Counted from the first letter of the stretch, positions 8,654 to 17,710 are shown. The stretch is 64,000 nt of DNA from Hoeflea ulvae (GCF_026619435.1 NZ_JAOVZQ010000001.1:1991501-2055500), one strand, 5' to 3'. The notes: a model not told the origin generated them from the letters alone. Made by a program: numbers and translations.

Positions 8654-8884
8654 ATGACGCAAGCAGGAAAACCGGCATTCTGGATCGCAGGCCTCTTGAT
8701 GGTTCTGTTCACCGCAGACGTCACCGCCGGTGCATTTTTCCGTGCAGCCTTTCTGTCCGATGTGGCGGCAGCCCTCGTGCTTGCAATCTCCTGCAGTTTC
8801 TTCGTCGCCGGCCTTCTGCTGCTTGAAGGGCAGGAAAAGCGCGACGAAACCACGACAACTCACAGGGAGGAGGAAACCCAATGA
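8654..8884 (+). CDS. Small two-helix membrane protein at head of TRAP operon
   Basis: A 76-residue protein with two hydrophobic segments (about residues 8-25 and 32-56) and a polar, Glu/Thr-rich tail. GGAGGGG lies just before the ATG. Its stop overlaps the ATG of the TRAP binding-protein gene (ATGA), so it is the first gene of the sulfonate operon and is probably translated with it. It is too short to be the DctQ subunit, which is present separately downstream. I do not recognise a family; a helper of the TRAP system is a guess from position. Confidence 0.7.
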   Translation: MTQAGKPAFWIAGLLMVLFTADVTAGAFFRAAFLSDVAAALVLAISCSFFVAGLLLLEGQEKRDETTTTHREEETQ

Positions 8885-10032
8885 CAAACGGAATTCTTAA
8901 CGACGAGCTGGCCTCGGCCGAACGGCGCAACTTTCTCAGGCTCACCGCCAAGGGCGCGTTCACCGCGGCGCTGGTGGCCGGAGTGGCCGGAACCTTGTGG
9001 TCCGAAGAGGCCGTTGCCCAGACCGCCAAGGAAGAAAGCGAGCGCGAGGCCGCGGCCGAGCACACCATGACGATCGCCACCGCCTATATTCTCGGTGCGT
9101 CGCGCAGCTATCCAATCATGCAGCTTGATCTCAAGGAAAACATCCAGAACGCCACCAATGGCAAGGTCTATGTCAAGCTCGCGCCCGGTGGCCAGCTCGG
9201 CGCCGGCGGCGCGCTTGTGCAGAAAGTCCAGAGCGGCACCATTCAGGCAGCACAGCATTCGCTGTCCAACTTCGCGCCCTTTGCGCCGGCCGCTGACCTG
9301 ATCAATCTGCCGTACTTCTGCGGAGCCAACCAGAAATTCGTCAATCTGGTCACATCCGATGCATGGAAAGCAGAAGTCCATCCCAAGATCGAGGCAGCTG
9401 GTTTCAAGCCTCTGTTCTACATCGTGATCGACCCACGCGTTGTTGCCGTGCGCAAGGGCGGCAATGTCGTCATGTCACCGGCTGACATGGCGGGCGTCAA
9501 GTTCCGCGTTCCCGGCTCGGCGATGCTGCAGCAATATTACCGCATGGTTGGCGCCAACCCGACGCCGGTGGCCTGGGGTGAAACCCCTTCCGCCATCAAG
9601 CAGGGCGTTGCCGATGCGCTGGATCCGTCGGTCGGCGCACTCTATGTCTTTGGCTTCAAGGACATTCTGAGCCACGTGACATTTACCCAGGCCGTGCCTG
9701 ACAGCCAGGTGTTCTCGATGAACCTTGAGTGGTTCAACGGCCTGCCTGCCGATGTGCAGGAAGGCATCGAGTTTGCCGGTGAAATCACCGCCCAGCAAAA
9801 TCTGGCCAAGGTTCCTGCGGCCCGCAACTATGCCATGGCGGAATTGCGCAAATCCGGCGTCGAGTTCCACTCCCTGAGCGAAGATCAGCTTGGCGAATGG
9901 AAACAGACCGGCGGCTACCAGAAGCCCGAATGGGATGAGTTCAAGGTGGAGCTTGCCGGGTCGATGGATGTCTTCAACAAGCTCGATGAAGCCGCAAGCA
10001 CCATGGGCCGCTATTACGTCCACGACGCCTGA
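8881..10032 (+). CDS. TRAP transporter solute-binding protein (DctP type), probable DHPS binder
   Basis: A 383-residue periplasmic binding protein for a TRAP importer. The N-terminus carries a twin-arginine-like signal (ERRNFLRL, then a hydrophobic stretch ending AVAQT). The mature protein shows DctP-type features such as FRVPGSAMLQQYYRMVGANP and PVAWGETPSAIKQGVADAL. It is translationally coupled to the small membrane protein upstream and followed by a strong hairpin, then DctQ and DctM. In Ruegeria the TRAP system next to hpsN is the DHPS importer (HpsKLM); the gene order here supports the same cargo, but ligand binding is inferred. Confidence 0.9.
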   Translation: MTNGILNDELASAERRNFLRLTAKGAFTAALVAGVAGTLWSEEAVAQTAKEESEREAAAEHTMTIATAYILGASRSYPIMQLDLKENIQNATNGKVYVKLAPGGQLGAGGALVQKVQSGTIQAAQHSLSNFAPFAPAADLINLPYFCGANQKFVNLVTSDAWKAEVHPKIEAAGFKPLFYIVIDPRVVAVRKGGNVVMSPADMAGVKFRVPGSAMLQQYYRMVGANPTPVAWGETPSAIKQGVADALDPSVGALYVFGFKDILSHVTFTQAVPDSQVFSMNLEWFNGLPADVQEGIEFAGEITAQQNLAKVPAARNYAMAELRKSGVEFHSLSEDQLGEWKQTGGYQKPEWDEFKVELAGSMDVFNKLDEAASTMGRYYVHDA

Positions 10033-10044
10033 TTGCTCAATCCT

Positions 10045-10068
10045 GCCGGCGCCTTGGCGGGCGCCGGC
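10045..10068 (+). terminator. Hairpin between TRAP binding protein and DctQ genes
   Basis: GCCGGCGCC and GGCGCCGGC form a perfect 9-bp stem with a six-base loop, 12 bases after the binding-protein stop and without a T-run. Likely partial terminator or 3' stabiliser giving more binding protein than membrane subunits. Confidence 0.55.
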
Positions 10069-10124
10069 TTCAACCCAAAGTCTTTCATGTCAGCCTGCGC
10101 CGCCGGAACCTGTCCGGAGGCGTC

Positions 10125-10658
10125 ATGCGGGAGGGGACAGACGTGCCGAGATTTCTCAAAGCACTGGACAGAAATGCCGAGCGGTGGGCCTTGCTGGTCT
10201 TTTACGTGCTGCTTGTGGTGACGATGGCGGTGGAAGTCGTGCGGCGCGAAGCATTCTCCTACTCGTCGATCTGGGGCGAGGAGATCGTTCGCTATTCCTT
10301 CATCTATCTCGCCTGGATCGGTGCGGCGTCGGCTGTGCGCGAGCGCGCTCATATCCGCATTGATGTCATCATGCATTACCTCGGTCCGCGCATGAAAGCG
10401 GCTCTGTATATGTTTGGCGATCTGGTGATGCTCGCGGTGGCCCTGGTCGCGCTCTACTGGTCTTTCGAAACCGTCGCGGTCTCCTGGAAATTCGGATCGG
10501 TCAGCCACGGCCTGCGCGTGTCCATGGTCTGGTTCCTGCTGGCGGTGCCGATTGGTTTCACCCTTCTGATCGCAAGGCTGATCCAGTCAATCATCCATGA
10601 CGTCATTTCCCTTCGAACCGGCAAGCCGGTGTTCGAAGGCAACCAGCTCTTTGATTGA
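10125..10658 (+). CDS. TRAP transporter small permease (DctQ type)
   Basis: About 177 residues with four predicted transmembrane helices, the hallmark of DctQ subunits. The conserved region after helix 2 reads IWGEEIVRYSFIYLAWIGAA, followed by RERAHIRIDV. The ATG at 10125 has GGAGG six bases upstream; a GTG at 10143 with its own GGAGGGG is an equally reasonable start and would shorten the protein by six residues. It lies between the binding protein and DctM, ten bases before the latter. Confidence 0.9.
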   Translation: MREGTDVPRFLKALDRNAERWALLVFYVLLVVTMAVEVVRREAFSYSSIWGEEIVRYSFIYLAWIGAASAVRERAHIRIDVIMHYLGPRMKAALYMFGDLVMLAVALVALYWSFETVAVSWKFGSVSHGLRVSMVWFLLAVPIGFTLLIARLIQSIIHDVISLRTGKPVFEGNQLFD

Positions 10659-10667
10659 GGATCAGCC

Positions 10668-11996
10668 ATGTTGTGGAATCAGCAATTGAACACGGTTGTC
10701 CTGGGGTGGGATTTCTATGCGCCGGTGATCCTGTTCGTGGTCCTGTGCGCGCTTGCCATCCCTGTCTGGGCGGCAATCGGCTCGGCCGCGATCGTCATGT
10801 TGATCATGTCCGGCGCACTGCCGCTGTCCCTGGTTGGCGAATCCCTGTTTGACGGGATTGACCACTTCGCACTCACCGCGATCCCGCTGTTCATCCTGAC
10901 CGGCGACGTTCTGGTCCGCACCGGTCTCAGCCGCAAGTTTCTCGATGTCGCCGAAGCCCTGACCTGCTGGACCAAGGGCGGTTTCGGGTCGGCCACGGTT
11001 CTGGTGTGCGGAATGTTTGCCGCCATTTCAGGTTCCGATGCCGCCGGTGCCGCAGCCGTGGGCCGGATGACCATCGGCAGGCTAGTGGAAAGCGGCTATC
11101 CGCGGCCCTATGCCTGCGCCCTGGTGGCAGCAGGCGCCTGCACCGGCATCCTGATCCCGCCGTCGATCGCCTATATCATCATCGGCCTGGTGCTCGGCAT
11201 CTCCGCCTCCACGCTTTTCCTCGCCGCGCTCATTCCCGGCATCTGCATCCTGGTGTCGATCCTGATCACCAACATCGTCGTCAACCGTATCTACAAATAT
11301 GAAGGCGGCGAGCCGATGACATTTGCCGAGTGGGGCAGCAATCTGGGTGGCACGCTGAAGTCCGGCTGGTATGCGTTCCTGGTGCCCGGCATCATCTTCT
11401 ACGGCATCTTCTCCGGACGCCTGACGCCGACTGAAGCAGGCGCCACCGCCGTCATCGTCACCATCATCATGGGCTTCTTCCTCAAGACGCTGAAGCTGTC
11501 GGACTTTCCCGCCATGCTGCTCGGGTCTGCCAAGGTGGTGGGCGTGATCCTGCCGATCATCGCCTTCTCGCTGCCGCTGGCCCAGGCGCTCGCCATCATG
11601 GGCGTGCCGCAGGGCTTCGTTGCTGCCGTGACATCGATCAGCGAAGACCCGAACATTCTCATCCTGCTGATGATCTTCATCCTGATCGCGGCCGGCTGTG
11701 TGATGGAGACGACGCCCAACATCGTCATCCTGGCGCCGATCCTCAAGCCGCTGGCCGACAATATCGGCATGAACGAGATCCAGTTCTGCATCATGATGAT
11801 CACCTCGCTCGGGGTCGGCTTCATCACCCCGCCGCTCGGTCTCAACCTGTTCGTCGTGTCCGGCATTACCGGGGAATCGATCCTCAAGATTGCCTGGCAG
11901 GCAATTCCCTTCGTCTTCTTCATGCTGCTCGTGGTGCTGGTCATCGCCTATGTGCCAGCCCTGTCCACAACCCTTCTTCCCGAAATCTATCAATAG
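10668..11996 (+). CDS. TRAP transporter large permease (DctM type)
   Basis: A 442-residue, roughly 12-helix sodium-coupled transport subunit. Family-typical stretches include GSDAAGAAAVGRMTIGRLVE, IPPSIAYIIIGLVLGIS and the C-terminal TPPLGLNLFVVSG. It is the channel partner of the binding protein and DctQ just upstream. GAGG is present before the ATG. It is followed after 12 bases by hpsN, tying import directly to the first catabolic step. Confidence 0.94.
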   Translation: MLWNQQLNTVVLGWDFYAPVILFVVLCALAIPVWAAIGSAAIVMLIMSGALPLSLVGESLFDGIDHFALTAIPLFILTGDVLVRTGLSRKFLDVAEALTCWTKGGFGSATVLVCGMFAAISGSDAAGAAAVGRMTIGRLVESGYPRPYACALVAAGACTGILIPPSIAYIIIGLVLGISASTLFLAALIPGICILVSILITNIVVNRIYKYEGGEPMTFAEWGSNLGGTLKSGWYAFLVPGIIFYGIFSGRLTPTEAGATAVIVTIIMGFFLKTLKLSDFPAMLLGSAKVVGVILPIIAFSLPLAQALAIMGVPQGFVAAVTSISEDPNILILLMIFILIAAGCVMETTPNIVILAPILKPLADNIGMNEIQFCIMMITSLGVGFITPPLGLNLFVVSGITGESILKIAWQAIPFVFFMLLVVLVIAYVPALSTTLLPEIYQ

Positions 11997-12008
11997 GAGG
12001 TCCGGGGA

Positions 12009-13325
12009 ATGTCCCGCACATATCTCAAGAAAGCCGCGAAAACCTCGGCAACCGATTCCGGTTCGGTCCGCGATACAGTCCAGGCCATCCTTGATGAAAT
12101 CGAGGCCGGTGGCGAAGAGGCAGCGCGGCGCTACGCCGAGAAATTCGACCGCTACGCCGGCAACATCATCGTCACCCGCGACGAGATTGACCAGGCGGCC
12201 GCGCAACTGCCGCAAAAGCTCAAGGACGACATCCGTTTCGCCCATGACAATGTGCGCAAATTTGCCGAGGCCCAGAAGGGCACGCTCAGCGATGTCGAGG
12301 TCGAGATCGTCCCCGGTCTCATCGCCGGCCAGAAGACGATTCCCATCGAAGCCGCCGGTTGCTATGTGCCGGGCGGACGCTACAGCCATGTCGCCTCGGC
12401 GATCATGACGGTGACCACGGCAAAAGTTGCCGGCTGCAAGCATATTTCGGTGTGTTCGCCTCCACGTCCCGATGTCGGGGTCCATCCGGCCATCCTCTAC
12501 ACCGCCGACATCTGCGGCGCCGACACCATTCTCGCCTTGGGCGGGGTGCAGGGTGTTGCCGCAATGGCCTTCGGGCTGTTCGGGGTTCCGCAATCCGGCA
12601 TTCTTGTCGGGCCCGGCAACCAGTTCGTCGCCGAAGCCAAGCGCATATTGTTTGGCCGCGTCGGCATCGACATGTTCGCCGGTCCCACAGACAGCCTGAT
12701 CCTCGCCGACAAGGACGCCGATCCGGAGATCGTCGCCGCCGACCTCGTCGGTCAGGCCGAGCATGGCTACAATTCACCGGTCTGGCTTGTCACCGACGAT
12801 CGTGCGCTGGCCAAGACCGTGATGGCGCTTGTGCCGAAACACATTTCCACCCTGCCGGAGGTCAACCGCGCCAACGCCGAGGCCGCCTGGCGCGATTTCG
12901 CCGAAGTCATTTTGTGCGACAGCCGCGAGGAAATGGCCGCCACCTCCGACGACTATGCGCCCGAGCACCTCACCGTGCAGGCGGCCGACCCAGACTGGTG
13001 GCTCGACCGGCTTGGCTGCTACGGCTCGCTGTTTCTCGGTGAGGAAACCACGGTGGCCTTTGGTGACAAGGCCTCGGGCACCAACCATGTGCTGCCGACC
13101 TCGGGGGCCGCGCGCTACACCGGCGGACTTTCGGTGCACAAGTTCATGAAGATCGTCACCTGGCAGCGCGCCACCCGCGAAGGCTCGAAATCCATCGCCG
13201 AGGCGACTGCGCGGATCTCCCGGCTGGAGGGCATGGAAGGTCATGCCCGCACCGCCGACATCAGGCTGCGCAAATATTTCCCGGGCGAGAATTTCGACCT
13301 CTCCGGCACGGATCAGGACGTCTGA
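12009..13325 (+). CDS. hpsN: Sulfopropanediol 3-dehydrogenase (histidinol-dehydrogenase family)
   Basis: A 438-residue member of the zinc- and NAD-dependent histidinol dehydrogenase family. Family features include YVPGGRYSHVASAIMT, the nucleotide-loop region VGPGNQFVAEAKRILFG and EHGYNSP. No other his gene is near. Its neighbours are a TRAP importer, SuyAB and a sulfite/sulfate-type exporter, which is the known context of HpsN. That enzyme oxidises the C3 hydroxyl of (R)-2,3-dihydroxypropane-1-sulfonate in two steps to (R)-sulfolactate, using two NAD+. The start has GGAGGTCCGGGG ahead of the ATG. True histidinol dehydrogenase is the alternative, made unlikely by context. Confidence 0.9.
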   Translation: MSRTYLKKAAKTSATDSGSVRDTVQAILDEIEAGGEEAARRYAEKFDRYAGNIIVTRDEIDQAAAQLPQKLKDDIRFAHDNVRKFAEAQKGTLSDVEVEIVPGLIAGQKTIPIEAAGCYVPGGRYSHVASAIMTVTTAKVAGCKHISVCSPPRPDVGVHPAILYTADICGADTILALGGVQGVAAMAFGLFGVPQSGILVGPGNQFVAEAKRILFGRVGIDMFAGPTDSLILADKDADPEIVAADLVGQAEHGYNSPVWLVTDDRALAKTVMALVPKHISTLPEVNRANAEAAWRDFAEVILCDSREEMAATSDDYAPEHLTVQAADPDWWLDRLGCYGSLFLGEETTVAFGDKASGTNHVLPTSGAARYTGGLSVHKFMKIVTWQRATREGSKSIAEATARISRLEGMEGHARTADIRLRKYFPGENFDLSGTDQDV

Positions 13326-13326
13326 C

Positions 13327-14085
13327 ATGAGCGGCGATGGATTGTTGAGCCTGAAGGGCCGCGTCGCACTTGTGACCGGTGCCAGTTCCGGGCTTGGCCG
13401 GGCGGCGGCGACGTTTCTCGTGCAAGCCGGTGCGCAAGTGATCGGCCTGGCTCGCCGCGCCGATGCGCTTGAGCAGTGGCGCTTAGAAGCTTGCGGCGAA
13501 ACCGTAGCGCTGACTGCTGATCTCGCCGCAGGTACAGATATCGCAGCACTTGTGGCTCAAGCATCCAAGCCGTTCGGTCCACCTGACATTCTGATCAATG
13601 CTGCCGGTCTCAATCTGCGGCAATCCGCTGATGCCGTTACCCCTGAAAGCTGGGCGCAAACCATCGCGCTCAATCTGACGGTGCCGTTCTTCCTGGCGCA
13701 GGCGCTGGTGCCCGGCATGCGTCAAAAAGGGTGGGGCCGGATCATCAATTTCGCCTCGTTGCAATCGCGCCGGGCCTTTGCCAACGGCATTGCCTATGGC
13801 GCCTCCAAGGGCGGCGTCGAGCAGATGACCCGCGCCATGGCGGAAGCCTGGTCGAAGGACGGCATCAACGCCAATGCGCTGGCGCCGGGGTTCTTCCCGA
13901 CCGAACTGACCGGCCCGGTGTTCGCCGATCCGGCTGTCTCCGCCATGCATGCGGACTCCACCTGTATTGGCCGCAATGGCGAAATGGCCGATATCGAGGG
14001 GCCGCTGCTGTTTCTTGCCTCCGAGGCTTCCGCCTATGTCACCGGCCAGGTGCTGTTTGTTGACGGGGGGTATACCGCAAAATGA
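13327..14085 (+). CDS. Short-chain dehydrogenase, probable DHPS-isomer processing
   Basis: A 252-residue classical SDR: cofactor motif TGASSGLG near residue 17, NAAG motif (LINAAGLN), and catalytic Tyr-Lys in AYGASKGG. The ATG at 13327 follows the hpsN stop by one base, and the next gene overlaps its end by four bases. In DHPS degraders two extra dehydrogenases (HpsO and HpsP) are thought to interconvert the DHPS enantiomers through a 2-keto intermediate so that HpsN can use both; this gene and the next are placed to do that. Which of the two letters applies cannot be decided from sequence alone. Confidence 0.82.
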   Translation: MSGDGLLSLKGRVALVTGASSGLGRAAATFLVQAGAQVIGLARRADALEQWRLEACGETVALTADLAAGTDIAALVAQASKPFGPPDILINAAGLNLRQSADAVTPESWAQTIALNLTVPFFLAQALVPGMRQKGWGRIINFASLQSRRAFANGIAYGASKGGVEQMTRAMAEAWSKDGINANALAPGFFPTELTGPVFADPAVSAMHADSTCIGRNGEMADIEGPLLFLASEASAYVTGQVLFVDGGYTAK

Positions 14086-15077
14086 AAGCGCTTGTTTACA
14101 CCGCGGCCAGGACCCTTGCCTGGCGCGACGAAGCCGAGCCGGTGCTGCCGCCGGGCGAGTGCCTGGTCCGGGTCGAGGCCGTCGGCATCTGCGGCTCCGA
14201 CATGCATGCCTTTCTCGGCCATGACGAACGCCGGCCTGCGCCATTGATCCTCGGCCATGAAGCCGCCGGTGTGGTGGTCGAAGGGCCGGGTGCGGGGCGG
14301 CGGGTTACGGTCAATCCGCTTGCCACCTGCGGCAAGTGCCGGGCCTGCCTGACCGGCCGCAACAATCTCTGCCCGAAACGCCAGATCCTGTCGATGATGC
14401 CGCGTCAGGGCGCATTTGCCGAATTCATCGCCATCCCGGCGGAAAATCTGGTCGATATCCCCGATCATGTGTCCTTCGAAGACGCCTGCCTTGCCGAACC
14501 GCTGGCCTGCGGCTGGCATGGGGTTCGCCTCGGTGGCCAGGGTCTGGACTTGCCGCTGGGGGAGGCGCGGTGCCTGGTGATTGGCGGCGGCGCCATCGGG
14601 CTTGGTGCTGCGCTGGCGCTCAAGGCGCAAGGTGCCGCCGACATCACCATCAGCGAAGCCAATCAGCGCCGCGTCCAGGCGTTGCAATCTGCCGGCGAAT
14701 TCCGGATCGCCACACCTGACGACATCACCGCCGAGGATCCCGGCGGCTATGATCTGGTGATTGACGGTGTCGGTTTTTCCGCGACCCGGGCAACCGCCAG
14801 CCGTGCGGCACGGCCCGGTGGGGTGATCGTCCATATCGGTCTTGGCGATGCGTCGGACGGCCTCGATATCCGCCGCATGACCTTGCAGGAGATCACATTC
14901 ATCGGCGCCTACACCTATACGCCGCAGGATTTCCGCGACACCGCCGCAGCCATCTTCGATGGCCGGCTCGGCGCGCTGGACTGGCCGGAGGTTCGCGCCC
15001 TGAAAGACGGCGCGCAGGCCTTTGCCGACATTCTCGCCGGGCAGGTTTCCGCCCCGAAAATCATTCTCAAACCCTGA
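14082..15077 (+). CDS. Zinc-dependent alcohol dehydrogenase (MDR), probable DHPS 2-dehydrogenase
   Basis: A 331-residue medium-chain dehydrogenase. The catalytic-zinc region GICGSDMHAFLGHDE and GHEAAG is present, as is the four-Cys structural zinc loop (CGKCRACLTGRNNLC). The nucleotide-binding motif is VIGGGAIGLGAAL. It is coupled to the SDR upstream by an ATGA overlap and followed after 14 bases by suyA. The likely substrate is DHPS or its 2-keto form, with the SDR as partner in enantiomer inversion. That is inference from the operon; the fold assignment is firm. Confidence 0.85.
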   Translation: MKALVYTAARTLAWRDEAEPVLPPGECLVRVEAVGICGSDMHAFLGHDERRPAPLILGHEAAGVVVEGPGAGRRVTVNPLATCGKCRACLTGRNNLCPKRQILSMMPRQGAFAEFIAIPAENLVDIPDHVSFEDACLAEPLACGWHGVRLGGQGLDLPLGEARCLVIGGGAIGLGAALALKAQGAADITISEANQRRVQALQSAGEFRIATPDDITAEDPGGYDLVIDGVGFSATRATASRAARPGGVIVHIGLGDASDGLDIRRMTLQEITFIGAYTYTPQDFRDTAAAIFDGRLGALDWPEVRALKDGAQAFADILAGQVSAPKIILKP

Positions 15078-15091
15078 AGAGGAGATTAGCC

Positions 15092-15379
15092 ATGGGGTCC
15101 CCCCATCTACTGGTTCATGATCACGCGGACAATGTCGGCGTTGTTGTTGTTGAAGGACTGAGCGCCGGCACGAAGATGCTGTGCGTCGTCACCCATGACA
15201 ATTCGAGCTTCGAGCTCGATGCCAATGCCGATGTGCCGATCGGCCACAAGATCGCGCTCAAGGACATCGTTTCGGGCGACACCGCGATCAAATATGGCGA
15301 GGACATCGGCAAGTTCGTGGCCGACATCAAGAAGGGCGATCACGTCCACACCCACAATCTCAAGACCAAGCGCTGGTAG
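15092..15379 (+). CDS. suyA: (R)-sulfolactate sulfo-lyase, small subunit
   Basis: A 95-residue protein matching the small, SAF-like subunit of altronate-dehydratase-family lyases, with [12 protein letters not shown] and the C-terminal [16 protein letters not shown]. In the two-subunit sulfo-lyase SuyAB this part pairs with SuyB to split sulfolactate into pyruvate and sulfite. It lies 11 bases before suyB and has GAGGAG before the ATG. The direct upstream supply of (R)-sulfolactate by HpsN makes the assignment strong. Confidence 0.9.
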   Translation: MGSPHLLVHDHADNVGVVVVEGLSAGTKMLCVVTHDNSSFELDANADVPIGHKIALKDIVSGDTAIKYGEDIGKFVADIKKGDHVHTHNLKTKRW

Positions 15380-15390
15380 GAGCCCTGATC

Positions 15391-16572
15391 ATGGCATCGA
15401 AATATTCCAACAGGACATTTTATGGCTACCGGCGCGAGAACGGCCGGGTCGGCGTGCGCAATCACGTTGTCATCCTGCCGGTCGACGACATCTCCAACGC
15501 GGCCTGCGAAGCGGTCGCCAACAACATCAAGGGCACGCTGGCGCTGCCACATGCCTATGGCCGGCTGCAGTTCGGCGAGGATCTGGACCTGCATTTCCGC
15601 ACCATGATCGGCACCGGATCCAACCCCAATGTCGCAGCCGTGGTGGTGATCGGCATCGAGCCGGGCTGGACCAAGAAGATCGCCGACGGCATCGCCGCCA
15701 CCGGCAAGCCGGTCGCAGCCTTTTCGATCGAGCAGAATGGCGACCTCAAGACCATCATGGACGCTTCGCGCGCGGCCAAGGATTTCGTCCATTTCGCCTC
15801 CGAACTGCAGCGCGAGGAATGCCCGATCTCGGAGCTCTGGGTCTCGACCAAATGCGGCGAGAGCGACACGACGACGGGTCTCGGCTCCTGCCCGACGGTC
15901 GGCAACATGTATGACAAGCTGCTGCCCGAAGGCATCTATGGCTGTTTCGGCGAAACCTCGGAGATCACCGGGGCCGAGCATATCTGCAAGGCCCGCGCCA
16001 TCAACGAGGAGGTCGGCGAGCGCTGGTACAAGATGTGGGAAGCCTATCAGAACGATGTCATCTTCGCCCATCAGACCGATGATCTCTCCGACAGCCAGCC
16101 GACCAAGGGCAATATCGAGGGTGGTCTGACCACGATCGAGGAAAAGGCGCTGGGCAATCTCGAAAAGATCGGCCGGACCTCGAAATATATCGACATTCTC
16201 GAGCCTGCCGAAGCGCCGCAATCGGGCAAGGGTCTGTATTTCATGGACTCGTCATCCGCTGCTGCGGAATGCGTGACGCTAATGGCGGCCGGCGGCTATG
16301 TGGTCCACACCTTCCCCACAGGCCAGGGCAATGTGGTCGGCAACCCGATCGTGCCGGTGATCAAGATCACCGCCAATCCGCGCACGGTTCGCACCATGGG
16401 CGAGCATGTCGATGTCGACGTTTCGGGCATCCTCAGGCGCGACATGACCATCGACGAGGCCGGCGACAGCCTGATCGAGATGATCCTGCGCACCTCCAAC
16501 GGCCGCTCGACAGCCGCAGAAGCGCTCGGCCATCGCGAATTCTCGATGACAAAGCTCTACCGCAGCGCCTGA
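15391..16572 (+). CDS. suyB: (R)-sulfolactate sulfo-lyase, large subunit
   Basis: A 393-residue catalytic subunit of the UxaA/altronate-dehydratase family. It shows [13 protein letters not shown] at the start, then [19 protein letters not shown] and the Cys-containing [13 protein letters not shown], typical of iron-dependent members. With SuyA it converts (R)-sulfolactate to pyruvate and sulfite, the carbon-sulfur bond-breaking step of this pathway. A hairpin follows immediately, then the exporter gene. Confidence 0.92.
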   Translation: MASKYSNRTFYGYRRENGRVGVRNHVVILPVDDISNAACEAVANNIKGTLALPHAYGRLQFGEDLDLHFRTMIGTGSNPNVAAVVVIGIEPGWTKKIADGIAATGKPVAAFSIEQNGDLKTIMDASRAAKDFVHFASELQREECPISELWVSTKCGESDTTTGLGSCPTVGNMYDKLLPEGIYGCFGETSEITGAEHICKARAINEEVGERWYKMWEAYQNDVIFAHQTDDLSDSQPTKGNIEGGLTTIEEKALGNLEKIGRTSKYIDILEPAEAPQSGKGLYFMDSSSAAAECVTLMAAGGYVVHTFPTGQGNVVGNPIVPVIKITANPRTVRTMGEHVDVDVSGILRRDMTIDEAGDSLIEMILRTSNGRSTAAEALGHREFSMTKLYRSA

Positions 16573-16590
16573 CAACACCGTTCTCAAACT

Positions 16591-16616
16591 GGCCGCGCGA
16601 TCATTCTCGTGCGGCC
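16591..16616 (+). terminator. Hairpin between suyB and the exporter gene
   Basis: GGCCGCGCGA pairs with TCGTGCGGCC (ten pairs including one G-U) around a six-base loop. There is no T-run. It sits 18 bases after suyB and overlaps the upstream edge of the exporter's start region, so it may lower exporter expression relative to the lyase. Confidence 0.5.
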
Positions 16617-16632
16617 AGAATCTGGATACCAG

Positions 16633-17646
16633 ATGTCCCCCTATTCCATCCCGGCTTTGACGGCACGCGGCCAATCCCTGTTTCCCGGCCTGCTGCTGGC
16701 GCTGACGGTCGCTGCGGCGGCAAAATTTCTGTCCGAACACTACGGCGCGCCGGTGATGCTGTTCGCGCTGCTGATCGGCATGGCGTTCAATTTTCTCGCC
16801 TCCGATCCACGCTGCAAGCCGGGCATCGACTTCGCCTCGAAAACCTTGCTGCGGACCGGCATCGTGCTGCTGGGTGCGCGGATAACATTCGGCGACATCG
16901 CCTCGATCGGCGTGCCCGGACTTTTGACAGTCATCGGGCTGATTGCCCTGACCATCGGCAGCGGCTTCGTCTGCGCGCGGCTGTTCAACCGCGGCTGGCG
17001 CTTTGCATTGCTGACCGGCGGCTCGGTGGCGATTTGCGGCGCCTCGGCGGCCCTGGCGATCGCCGCAGTCATACCGCACAACGACAAGACCGAGCGCAAT
17101 CTGCTCTTCACCGTGATCTCGGTGACCACGCTGTCGACGATCGCGATGATAACCTATCCGGTCCTGTTTTCGCTGGCCGGGCTGTCGGATGCCCAGAGCG
17201 GATTTCTCATTGGCGCCACGATCCATGACGTCGCCCAGGTCGTCGGCGCCGGCTATTCGATCTCGACCGAGGCCGGAGATCTCGCCACCATCGTCAAGCT
17301 GCTGCGCGTCACCATGCTGCCGGTGGTGCTGATCGTCATCGTGCTGATTATGGCGGGCGCCACCGAGGGCGGTGGCGGCAAGGTGCGGCTGCCGCTGTTC
17401 GTCATCGGCTTTGCCGCCGTCACCGCGGCCAATAGCCTCGGCTTCATCCCCGTCGCAGTGGCTGCAAGTGCCGTCAGCCTGTCGTCCTGGTTGCTGGTGA
17501 TCGCGATTTCGGGGCTGGGCGTCAAGACCAACATGAAGGCCATGCTGGAACTCGGCTGGCGTCATGTCGCCGTTATCGTTGTTGAAACCCTGCTGCTGCT
17601 GGCAATGGCGTTCGCCGCCCTGCAAACTGGCCTGGTGATGGGGTGA
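16633..17646 (+). CDS. YeiH-family (UPF0324) putative sulfate/sulfite exporter
   Basis: A ~337-residue, roughly ten-helix membrane protein of the YeiH/PSE family. Typical stretches are GAPVMLFALLIGMAFNF, LRTGIVLLGARITFGDI, CGASAALAIAAVIP and GATIHDVAQVVGAGY. Members next to sulfo-lyases are thought to export the toxic sulfite, or the sulfate made from it. The ATG at 16633 was preferred to an in-frame GTG at 16609 that lies inside the hairpin. It closes the DHPS operon and explains where the released sulfur goes, as no sulfite dehydrogenase is seen here. Confidence 0.85.
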   Translation: MSPYSIPALTARGQSLFPGLLLALTVAAAAKFLSEHYGAPVMLFALLIGMAFNFLASDPRCKPGIDFASKTLLRTGIVLLGARITFGDIASIGVPGLLTVIGLIALTIGSGFVCARLFNRGWRFALLTGGSVAICGASAALAIAAVIPHNDKTERNLLFTVISVTTLSTIAMITYPVLFSLAGLSDAQSGFLIGATIHDVAQVVGAGYSISTEAGDLATIVKLLRVTMLPVVLIVIVLIMAGATEGGGGKVRLPLFVIGFAAVTAANSLGFIPVAVAASAVSLSSWLLVIAISGLGVKTNMKAMLELGWRHVAVIVVETLLLLAMAFAALQTGLVMG

Positions 17647-17689
17647 AGCCGGCTCCAGATATGATCGCCCATGCGCTCAAGGAACGCTG

Positions 17690-17710
17690 AGCCGGGGATT
17701 GGGCCCGGCT
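17690..17710 (+). terminator. Hairpin downstream of the DHPS operon
   Basis: AGCCGGG and CCCGGCT form a 7-bp stem with a seven-base loop 43 bases after the exporter stop. No immediate T-run; a T7 run occurs about 45 bases further on but is not attached to this stem. Probable operon end, weakly supported. Confidence 0.4.

Noticed and set aside
11082..12764. A 560-codon open frame on the minus strand
   Set aside because: Antisense to DctM and hpsN; composition (Asp, Gly, His rich) is typical of a shadow frame and no start signal supports it.
12009..13325. Histidine biosynthesis (hisD)
   Set aside because: The protein is of the histidinol dehydrogenase family, but no his genes adjoin it and the surrounding sulfonate importer, sulfo-lyase and exporter fit HpsN.
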